64,000 nucleotides of DNA. Origin: Microbacterium sp. 3J1. GTDB lineage: Bacteria; Actinomycetota; Actinomycetes; Actinomycetales; Microbacteriaceae. The notes below the pieces were generated by a model that had not been told where the DNA came from, did not search any database, and worked only from the letters and a program-made list of their open reading frames with translations. Below, piece after piece: positions 58,340 through 64,000 of this stretch. The DNA is taken from contig NZ_CDWI01000011.1 in assembly GCF_001049495.1 (NCBI RefSeq), positions 744,001 through 808,000 on the forward strand. Reading direction: 5' to 3'. The position numbers and the translations under genes were made by a program. Each line of letters opens with the position of its first letter. Position 1 is the first letter of the stretch.

Positions 58340-59108
58340 CAACCTCGGTGATGTCGCCGCCGCGCTGAAGTCATTGATCCGTCGCGTCCGGCGACTCGAG
58401 ACAGCAACCCCGCTCCAGAACGCCGCCATCACCCGCGGTTCTCTGCGGGTCGCATCCGAGGAAGGGCTGATCGTCCAGGGGTCCGCGCTCGTCAACGGCC
58501 TCCTCTCCGTCCTCGGCCGAGTCCGCATCCACGGCCTCGGCCTCCTCGAAGTGCTCAGTCTCATCGACCTCCTCGGCAGCATGCGCGTCCGCGGCGGTGG
58601 CACCATCGATGTCGAGTCCGGCGGCGCGATCGTCGTCGGCAACGTCCGCATTCAGGACGGGAAGATCGCGGTCAATGGAAGCGCGATCGTCATCGACGGC
58701 GCCACCGGCAGAATCTCCGTCAACGGGAACGACATCGTCATTGACGGCGCCACGGGAAAGATCACAGTGAACGGCGGGTCATCGCCGGCCACGCTCGAAG
58801 AGGGCAAGATGTCATTCGGCACTGGCGGTGCCGTCGAAGCCGACACGAGCGTCGGCGGCGTGAAGATGACCGCGGGCGACGCTGTGGTCAACGCCGGTTC
58901 GACAGCGTCGATCCGGAAGGGATCCTCGTCGATCATCGTCGGAGCGTCGGGAATCACGATCAACCCGGCAGGATCCGGCGACATCGATCTTCTCGGAACC
59001 GTCCAGTTCGACCTCAGCACCATCCCGCAGATATCCGGAACGGGTCTCTACGCCGGGGCGCTGATCATCAACGGCAGCGGCTACCTCCGGCGATCTGACG
59101 GAACCTAG
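58332..59108 (+). CDS. Tail fibre-like protein with beta-repeat region
   Basis: The 258-residue protein has a short N-terminal helix (DVAAALKSLIRRVRRLETA) and then low-complexity beta repeats from about residue 35 onward. They include the near-repeat SAIVIDGATGRISVNGN and NDIVIDGATGKITVNGG. This suggests a trimeric beta-helix or beta-prism fibre attached to the tail tip by the N-terminal helix. Its stop overlaps the lipoprotein gene on the other strand by 4 bases. It may bind the host surface. Confidence 0.75.
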   Translation: MLDNLGDVAAALKSLIRRVRRLETATPLQNAAITRGSLRVASEEGLIVQGSALVNGLLSVLGRVRIHGLGLLEVLSLIDLLGSMRVRGGGTIDVESGGAIVVGNVRIQDGKIAVNGSAIVIDGATGRISVNGNDIVIDGATGKITVNGGSSPATLEEGKMSFGTGGAVEADTSVGGVKMTAGDAVVNAGSTASIRKGSSSIIVGASGITINPAGSGDIDLLGTVQFDLSTIPQISGTGLYAGALIINGSGYLRRSDGT

Positions 59109-59515
59109 CAGAGGTGCTTGCTGGCGATTGCCACGATGATCATGCTCTCCCGGTAGTCCCCCATCTGCTCATCGAGTTGCTCGCCGTCAACGACGCGCAC
59201 GTCTGCTTCGGGGGTGCCGGCGGCAAGCTGCTCGCATGCGTCCTGACCCGCCTGAACAAGCTGTTCGTCTGTCGCGTTCGGGATCGTGGTCTCGCGTCCG
59301 TTCGTCAGCGCCGTGCGCACGTCGGTCAGGTACTGAGCGTCTGGACTGACAGCACCCTCGGGTTCCGGCTCTGCCGTCTCGGCGGTGAGCGGCGCGGCCG
59401 TCTCGGTTGACTGCTGCCCGTCTGACGTCGTGTCCGTTGCCCCGCTGCAGCCCGCCAGGGTGAGAGCGCCGAGCAGCGCCAGACCGGCGACAGCGGCGGT
59501 GATGCGAGCGATCAT
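59105..59515 (-). CDS. DUF732-type lipoprotein (cargo gene)
   Basis: The 136-residue protein has a signal peptide with lipobox (ALLGALTLAGCSG; the Cys near residue 23), a Thr/Glu/Pro-rich linker, and a C-terminal domain with YLTDVRTALTNG, LVQAGQDACEQLAAG and a final Cys. That pattern matches DUF732 of mycobacteria and relatives: a small secreted domain with a disulfide. It is the only minus-strand unit among the tail genes. It overlaps the regulator gene upstream (its ATG lies in TCATGA) and is probably expressed in the lysogen. Confidence 0.85.
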   Translation of the reverse strand: MIARITAAVAGLALLGALTLAGCSGATDTTSDGQQSTETAAPLTAETAEPEPEGAVSPDAQYLTDVRTALTNGRETTIPNATDEQLVQAGQDACEQLAAGTPEADVRVVDGEQLDEQMGDYRESMIIVAIASKHLC

Positions 59516-59661
59516 GACTGGTTCTCCTTGGCGTACTGGATGAGGGCTCGGCGGATCACGACGGAGATGGTCTCGCCGTTGGCCTTCGCTGCGGCGTCTG
59601 CGGGTTCCCAGATCTCGTCTGCTACCCGGACCCGGCGGATCGGTGTCTCTGCCAGACCCAA
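59512..59661 (-). CDS. Ribbon-helix-helix regulator of the lipoprotein unit
   Basis: The 49-residue product reads TPIRRVRVADEIWEPADAAA in its first strand and helix and ends ETISVVIRRALIQYAKENQS, the usual layout of an RHH (Arc/CopG-like) protein: strand, helix, turn with GETIS, helix. No ATG is available; TTG at 59661 is the best start. Its stop overlaps the ATG of the lipoprotein gene, so they are coupled. A palindrome just upstream is a likely site for its own binding. Confidence 0.75.
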   Translation of the reverse strand: MGLAETPIRRVRVADEIWEPADAAAKANGETISVVIRRALIQYAKENQS

Positions 59662-59667
59662 ACTGTA

Positions 59668-59680
59668 GCCACACTGTGGC
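59668..59680. promoter_or_regulatory. Palindromic operator candidate for the RHH regulator
   Basis: GCCACACTGTGGC is a perfect inverted repeat around a central base, 7 bases upstream of the RHH start on the minus strand and 23 bases before the plus-strand gene at 59703. RHH dimers bind such sites. It may control the leftward unit and overlap its promoter. Confidence 0.6.
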
Positions 59681-59702
59681 ACGAGTGCAACAGGAGATCC
59701 GC

Positions 59703-59966
59703 ATGACTTCCCCCCTGCCTACCCGGCGATGCCGAGTCATCGACCCGGATGCCGCGATGGACGAGATCCGCGCGTTCCTCTCCGGCCTCGAAGCCGAGGG
59801 CGAGCGGCCGTGGTGCGAGGTCTGGTACCCCGCGCCGGAGCACCTCAGCGCCGCCGATTGGTCGGACTGGGAGGCGCGCCAGGGCGAAACGTACGACGCC
59901 GTCGAGCTCCTCGACGGGGAGATCGTCACCCTTCCGTCGTACGCCGAGCTGACCGGGGGTGCGTGA
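59703..59966 (+). CDS. Small acidic phage protein
   Basis: The 87-residue protein is acidic and has CRVIDPDAAMDEIRAFLSGLEAEGERPWCEVWYPAP near its start and AVELLDGEIVTLPSYAEL at its end. CAGGAGATCCGC precedes the ATG. It starts a new rightward block after the cargo unit, and overlaps the endolysin gene by one base. Family not recognised; it could be part of lysis control or of the tail tip. Confidence 0.6.
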   Translation: MTSPLPTRRCRVIDPDAAMDEIRAFLSGLEAEGERPWCEVWYPAPEHLSAADWSDWEARQGETYDAVELLDGEIVTLPSYAELTGGA

Positions 59967-60910
59967 TGCCGGTCTTCTGGCCGAACGGCTCCCTGTCGAT
60001 GCCGACTCCGACCTCTGAGTTCAACGCCGCGCGGAAGAACCCGGTGACCGGGATCGTCCAGCCGCACAACGGCATCGACCTCGTCGGCTGGGCGGACGTC
60101 TGTTCACCGGTCGACGGGACGGTCACCTTCGCCGGTTACAACGGCGGCGCAGGTAATGAGGTGCGGATCCGCGCCGACGGCCCGACCGCCTTCCACGTCG
60201 GCGACGTCTTCCGCCTCATGCACCACGCGCGCCTCTACGTCCGCACGGGCGACCGGGTCACCGCGCGTCAGCCGGTCGGACGGATGGGCACGACCGGCAA
60301 CTCAACCGGCGTGCACTGCCACTTCGAGACACACGAGTTCCGTCTCGGGAACCCGATCAACCCTCGCGACTTCATGCGTCGCGCCAACGCGAGTCCCGCC
60401 TCCGGTGGCGGGGGAATCGAGATCGTCATGGACAAGGAAACGTTCATCGCCTACCTGTGGGAGTTCTTCAAGTACCGCTCCCGCGACGGCGGCAACGAGG
60501 GCACGTGGGAGAAGGGCCCCACCATCTTCGAGCGCCTCAACGGCGCGCTCGATTCTCTCGGCAAGCTCGCGAAGCTGGTCAACCCGACTGACGAGTCCAC
60601 GGATGCCAAGACGGGCGCCGGCGGATGGTTCCCCTTCCGGAACGCGATGTCGCGGTGGCTGATCTACCACTCCCGCATCGACGGCCCGGACGGCAAGGGA
60701 GCCACGATCCACGAGCGCCTCAACCAGCTCGACGGCAAGCTCGACAAGCTCGTGACGGCGGTCTCCGCGATCCCTGGTGACACCGTGAGGATCAGTCTCG
60801 ACGCCGCGACTCTCGCGACTGCGCTCGCGGATCCAAAGGTCGGCGCGGCACTGGCGGGACCGATCGCGAAGGCCGTGAATGACGACGCCGCGAAGCGCAT
60901 GGTGAGCTGA
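59966..60910 (+). CDS. Endolysin, M23 peptidase type
   Basis: The 314-residue protein has an M23/LytM domain (about 25-130): HNGIDLVG with His34 and Asp38, and GVHCHFETHE with His117 and His119, the zinc ligands. It cuts peptide bonds in peptidoglycan. A Gly/Ser linker leads to a helical C-terminal region (about 150-310) with no known cell-wall-binding motif. That region contains two similar segments, TIFERLNGALDSLGKLAKLV and TIHERLNQLDGKLDKLVTAV, which may oligomerise. It is followed by holin-like genes. Confidence 0.9.
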   Translation: MPVFWPNGSLSMPTPTSEFNAARKNPVTGIVQPHNGIDLVGWADVCSPVDGTVTFAGYNGGAGNEVRIRADGPTAFHVGDVFRLMHHARLYVRTGDRVTARQPVGRMGTTGNSTGVHCHFETHEFRLGNPINPRDFMRRANASPASGGGGIEIVMDKETFIAYLWEFFKYRSRDGGNEGTWEKGPTIFERLNGALDSLGKLAKLVNPTDESTDAKTGAGGWFPFRNAMSRWLIYHSRIDGPDGKGATIHERLNQLDGKLDKLVTAVSAIPGDTVRISLDAATLATALADPKVGAALAGPIAKAVNDDAAKRMVS

Positions 60911-61398
60911 TGGACCGCCACCCGGTACCCAAGGAGAAGCGGATCTTCCTCGAGGCGATCATCCGGATCATCGACATCATCGCCTACTCGATCATCGTGA
61001 TCGGCGGCGGCTACGCCTTGTTCTTCACGCCTGATAGCGTGCAGCGCGAGTTGTCCGCCGCGGACTGGCTCGTGCCCATGTGGGCGGCCTTCCTTCTCAT
61101 CGGAGGCGGCCTCGGCATGGTGGGCCGCATCTCCAGGATCTGGGTGCTCGAACCACCGGCGCTCGTCGCGGCGATCTTCGGCGCCGCGATCTACTTCGTC
61201 GTGCTCGGCGGGACGCTATTCCAGTCGGTGACCGCGGGCGTCGCAGCCGCGTTCATGCTGTACGCGACGATCCAGATGTTCCGCCGCTACATCGAGCTGC
61301 AGATCTTCGGCACCGATCCGAACGTGCATGGCTTCGCCGACCGCATGGCTGAGGCACTACGGAGGCGAACGGGCAACGTCGCTCCCCGAGAGGAGTAG
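60910..61398 (+). CDS. Membrane protein, lysis cassette (holin-like)
   Basis: The 162-residue protein has four hydrophobic helices (about 17-40, 50-70, 80-100 and 100-120) with polar ends and a C-terminal amphipathic region (FADRMAEALRRRTG). It follows the endolysin gene by TGATG overlap. It may be a holin or a membrane accessory. Of the three membrane proteins here, the holin role cannot be assigned by sequence alone. Confidence 0.65.
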   Translation: MDRHPVPKEKRIFLEAIIRIIDIIAYSIIVIGGGYALFFTPDSVQRELSAADWLVPMWAAFLLIGGGLGMVGRISRIWVLEPPALVAAIFGAAIYFVVLGGTLFQSVTAGVAAAFMLYATIQMFRRYIELQIFGTDPNVHGFADRMAEALRRRTGNVAPREE

Positions 61399-61400
61399 GC

Positions 61401-61733
61401 GTGGAGAAGGCCAGCCTCGTCACCATCATCGTCGCCGTCCTCGGCGCCGGCGGCCTTGGGGCGTTCGCCCGAGAGATCGCCGACATCGTCTCGAAGGTTC
61501 GCCGCGGCGTCTCCACACGGGAGTCGAACCGCAAGAACGACATCATCGGCCAGCGCGACGCCGCCGTGGAACGCGCGAACGCTGAGCAGGCGCGGGCCGA
61601 CAACGAACGGACGCTGCGCATCGCCTGGCAGGGATACGCCGGGATGCTCGCATTCCGCCTCCGCTCAAGCGGCATAGCACCCGACACCCTTCCGGACGAC
61701 CTGGAAGACACCCTCAAGCCCAAGAAGACCTAG
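61401..61733 (+). CDS. Single-pass protein with coiled coil, lysis cassette
   Basis: The 110-residue protein has an N-terminal hydrophobic helix (KASLVTIIVAVLGAGGLGAFA) and then a long charged helix (about 45-75; RDAAVERANAEQARADNERTL in outline), a layout like that of spanin-type or antiholin proteins. The C-terminus is Lys-rich. The GTG start follows the previous stop by 2 bases. Its exact role is not known. Confidence 0.6.
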   Translation: MEKASLVTIIVAVLGAGGLGAFAREIADIVSKVRRGVSTRESNRKNDIIGQRDAAVERANAEQARADNERTLRIAWQGYAGMLAFRLRSSGIAPDTLPDDLEDTLKPKKT

Positions 61734-61745
61734 GAGGTCACCGTC

Positions 61746-62279
61746 ATGCATCTCTCCCTTCTCACGAACCGCGCCTGGTGGCGCAGCGCAGGCCTGCGCG
61801 CCCTGTACACCGCTATCGCGATCGGGCTGCCGTACGTCGGTGGCGCGCTCATTGCAGACATCGCGTGGCTTACCGCGGCATCCGCGGCTCTGCTGGGCTT
61901 CCTCGCATCGCTCGCGACCTCGCTGGCGGGTCTCCCGGAGACGGAGGGCGTCAACCTGCCGTGGTGGCTCGCTGCCGTCGAGCGCGTCGTGAAGACCTTC
62001 GCGCAGGCCCTCGCCGCTGGCTTCCTCGGAGCAACGCTCCTCGCCGACGTCGCTTGGTCGACGGTCTTGCAGGCCGCGATCATCGCCGCATTCACCTCGC
62101 TGCTGCGCCTGATCCTCGCCACCCTCCCGAACGACCCGACTCCCACCGTCGTGCTCGCTCAAGTGGACGACGGAAGTTGGCGGCTGCCGGAAGAAACCGT
62201 CGGTGTCGACGTCGAGCAGGTCGCGGATCTCGCCACTCAGGAGCGCTACCCGCTGCGCCGAGACCGTCAGATCGACTAA
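61746..62279 (+). CDS. Holin candidate
   Basis: The 177-residue protein has four hydrophobic helices (about 18-38, 40-62, 82-102 and 105-125), a PLP-like turn between pairs, and a polar C-terminal tail. The pattern matches actinophage holins, for instance the r1t type, though it is longer. AGGAGGTCACCGTC is a strong ribosome site. The strong site and position after the endolysin favour it as the main holin. It is followed by TAATG overlap with the next gene. Confidence 0.65.
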   Translation: MHLSLLTNRAWWRSAGLRALYTAIAIGLPYVGGALIADIAWLTAASAALLGFLASLATSLAGLPETEGVNLPWWLAAVERVVKTFAQALAAGFLGATLLADVAWSTVLQAAIIAAFTSLLRLILATLPNDPTPTVVLAQVDDGSWRLPEETVGVDVEQVADLATQERYPLRRDRQID

Positions 62280-62737
62280 TGGCGACGTTCACCTACACCG
62301 GCACCTTGACCGACATCGGTCTCGGCGACCTGGACGGGTGGCTCCCCGAGATGACCGTCCGCCCGAAGGTCTCGGCCTTCGGACCAGACGGGCTGGTGTC
62401 CGATGTGCGCGTGGCCGTCGCCCTCACCGGGGACACGTTCTCGATGAATCTCACCCCGTCCGCAGAGCTCACCGCGGCCGCAACCCGCACGCCGAACGTC
62501 CTCTACGTCATCGAGGTCGGCCGGTACGAGCTCGCCGACGACCTCGTCAAGATCTGGCACGGGACCGAGGCGTGGGAGTTCACGGCGGTCGTCGGCGGCG
62601 GCAGCATCGGCGAGATGCCCGGCGTCACACCCGAGTCGCTCGTCCCCTTCGGCTTCGGCCCACCCGATCCGGACATGCCCGGTCTCTACTACGACGCAGA
62701 CACCGGGATGATGTACGGCCAAACAGGAGGTAACTGA
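62279..62737 (+). CDS. Small beta-rich protein before the SGNH tail gene
   Basis: The 152-residue protein is beta-rich (FTYTGTLTDIGLGDLDGWLPEMTVRPKVSAFGPDGL) with a Gly/Pro-rich C-terminus (FGFGPPDPDMPGLYYDADTGMMYGQTGG). A similar start pattern occurs in phage proteins at the end of tail operons, and the end reads like a short collagen-free linker. It may be a tail or baseplate component, or an assembly partner of the next protein. Its ATG overlaps the previous stop (TAATG). Confidence 0.65.
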   Translation: MATFTYTGTLTDIGLGDLDGWLPEMTVRPKVSAFGPDGLVSDVRVAVALTGDTFSMNLTPSAELTAAATRTPNVLYVIEVGRYELADDLVKIWHGTEAWEFTAVVGGGSIGEMPGVTPESLVPFGFGPPDPDMPGLYYDADTGMMYGQTGGN

Positions 62738-62738
62738 C

Positions 62739-64000
62739 ATGCCGATGATGCCGATAGGGAAGCCGCAGCTCGCGTCCGACGTGACCACAGCCGGGGTAAT
62801 TAGCGCGCCTGGCTCCGCGGCCGGCGCCGCGGTCGATGCGCGCTTCCAGGGCGTCGCAGCTGAGATCATCGGGGCGGACCCGACCCTCGCCGCAGCCGCG
62901 GCGCTCAAGGTGGAGGAGTACGCGCCCGCGGCCGTGGCCTCGGCGCTATCCTCGGTCCTCACGCAGGGCGTCATGGCGGTGTCGTACGGCGACTCGATCA
63001 CGCAAGTCGGCGGCTACCAGCCGTACGTCACCGCCCGTCTCACCCTCGCCGCGTACGTGAACCGCGGCGTCTCCGGACGGTCGATGGCGGACGGCACCGC
63101 GAACGGCGCGGGCACGGTGACCACGGTCCTCGCCAACAACGATCACGCCGCGTACGGGCTGGTGACGATCGCGGCGGGCACGAACGACTTCCGCCTGAAC
63201 GTGCCCCTGGGGACGCTCGGCACGTGGGCGACGACACCGCTCGATCGCAACACGTTCTTCGGCGCGTACCGGACTGCGATCGACCACGTCCTCGCTCAGA
63301 ATCCGCGGGCGCGGATCGTGCTGTGCACGCCGCTCAAGCGGAACAACGCCGGCTACACGGACGAGTCGACGAACACCGCCGGGCACAAGCTCCGCGACTA
63401 CGCCCAGGCCGTCCGAGACATCGCCACGATGTACGGGCTGCCGATCTGCGATTGGTACGCCGACTCGGGGTTCAGCGAGCGCACCCTGGCCGCGCTGACC
63501 CTCGACGGCCTACACCCGAACGACGCGGGGAACGCCCGACTCGGACGATTCATGGGGGACTACCTCGCCTCCATCCTCGGCATCGTCCCGCCGAAGGTGC
63601 TCGTCTCCGACACGTTCACGCGCGGGAACGCCACGACACTCGGGAACGCAGAGTCCGGGCAGCCGTGGTTGCTGCAGACGACGACCTCGGCGACCTGGGG
63701 CATCACGGACGGGCGCGCGCACCAGATCGCGGGAACCACAGGGTTCTGCTCTGTCGACAGCGGCGCGAACGACGTGCGCGTGCGCTCGACACTGGGTGCC
63801 GTCCCGACGAGCGCGGGCGTCGGCGGCATCGCCGCCTGGGTCGGCGACGGCAGCAACGGCCTGTACCTCGTCGCCACCGCGACGTCATACGTCTTCGGCC
63901 GACGCTCCGCCGGAGTGAACACGAATCTGCAGACCCTGAACACCGCCCCGCAGGCCGGAGACGTGCTTGAGATCGTGACCGTCGGCACCGTGGTCCGGGC
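62739..64000 (+). CDS. SGNH/GDSL hydrolase tail protein (truncated by window end)
   Basis: The frame is open from 62739 to the end of the window (420 residues seen). The first 75 residues are an Ala-rich helical attachment part. The SGNH domain has block I VSYGDSIT (Ser86), Gly110, block III GTNDF (Asn149) and block V DGLHPND (Asp256, His259), so the catalytic set is complete. A beta-rich region follows from about residue 285. AGGAGG lies 8 bases before the ATG. It probably removes acetyl groups from host surface glycans. Confidence 0.88.
   Translation, partial: MPMMPIGKPQLASDVTTAGVISAPGSAAGAAVDARFQGVAAEIIGADPTLAAAAALKVEEYAPAAVASALSSVLTQGVMAVSYGDSITQVGGYQPYVTARLTLAAYVNRGVSGRSMADGTANGAGTVTTVLANNDHAAYGLVTIAAGTNDFRLNVPLGTLGTWATTPLDRNTFFGAYRTAIDHVLAQNPRARIVLCTPLKRNNAGYTDESTNTAGHKLRDYAQAVRDIATMYGLPICDWYADSGFSERTLAALTLDGLHPNDAGNARLGRFMGDYLASILGIVPPKVLVSDTFTRGNATTLGNAESGQPWLLQTTTSATWGITDGRAHQIAGTTGFCSVDSGANDVRVRSTLGAVPTSAGVGGIAAWVGDGSNGLYLVATATSYVFGRRSAGVNTNLQTLNTAPQAGDVLEIVTVGTVVR

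Larger units (their letters stand above)
23018..64000. mobile_element. Temperate siphovirus prophage, left part (continues past window)
   Basis: From the 3' end of ssrA onward the content is that of a temperate siphovirus. In order it has integrase, metallopeptidase and repressor leftward, then early DNA-metabolism genes, packaging, head, tail and lysis genes rightward. The integrase directly next to the tmRNA 3' end marks this as the insertion site, with the attL core within or next to the last tens of bases of ssrA. No attR is seen before base 64,000, so core length and prophage size cannot be set. All visible structural genes are open, so the element may be inducible. Confidence 0.92.

Noticed and set aside
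59105..59661. Toxin-antitoxin reading of the RHH plus downstream gene
   Set aside because: RHH proteins are common antitoxins, but the partner has a lipoprotein signal and a DUF732-like pattern, not a toxin fold.
59105..60067. A 320-residue version of the minus-strand lipoprotein
   Set aside because: The upstream part is antisense to the acidic phage gene and endolysin start, whereas the signal peptide and lipobox begin cleanly at 59515.

Overview
The window reads as the chromosome of a high-GC actinobacterium, most likely Microbacterium or a close relative in the Microbacteriaceae. The evidence is the gene order dapB-thyA-folA-dapA-rnj-ftsK-pgsA-cinA-clgR-recA-recX-miaB-miaA-dapF-hflX-ssrA, the GC-rich codon use and a LexA box of actinobacterial type. 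Genus assignment is inference from layout; no database was consulted.

Region 1 (1-23,017) is host core genome. It carries three genes of diaminopimelate/lysine synthesis (dapB, dapA, dapF), the thymidylate/folate pair (thyA, folA), RNA maturation (RNase J, MiaB, MiaA, a probable methyltransferase, HflX), chromosome segregation (FtsK), phosphatidylglycerol synthesis (pgsA), the ClgR regulator, recA-recX with an SOS box, and tmRNA. Many host genes have a TANNNT hexamer 6-7 bases before the start codon, so their mRNAs are probably leaderless.

Region 2 (about 23,018 to the end) is a temperate siphovirus prophage abutting the 3' end of ssrA. It is cut off by the window end, so no attR is seen. 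A leftward lysogeny module comes first: tyrosine integrase, ImmA/IrrE-type metallopeptidase and a small repressor. A TGCATG-rich operator region follows, then a rightward early operon. That operon holds cro-like and excisionase-like proteins, a ParB-domain protein, a RuvC-like nuclease, a RecB/Cas4-like Fe-S nuclease, an SSB-like protein, a primase-helicase, an ASCH protein, a C39-like peptidase and many small unknowns.

Two non-coding regions follow: a DnaA-box cluster (40,266-40,408) and a cluster of AGGGCGCAGTT repeats (41,653-41,904). Late genes come next: HNH endonuclease, a small P-loop protein, ParB-domain/DNA methyltransferase, terminase small and large subunits, portal, ClpP-type protease with nested scaffold, decoration protein, capsid, connectors, tail tube, frameshifted tail chaperones, tape measure and tail tip. 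A leftward two-gene cargo unit (ribbon-helix-helix regulator plus secreted DUF732-type lipoprotein) interrupts the tail genes. The window ends with M23 endolysin, holin-like membrane proteins and an SGNH-hydrolase tail protein that is truncated.

The prophage looks intact as far as it is visible: every expected structural gene is open. The least explained items are the repeat cluster before the packaging genes, the DnaA-box cluster, a tRNA-like mini-element at 30,543, three overlapping reading frames at 28,940-29,225, and the regulated lipoprotein unit.
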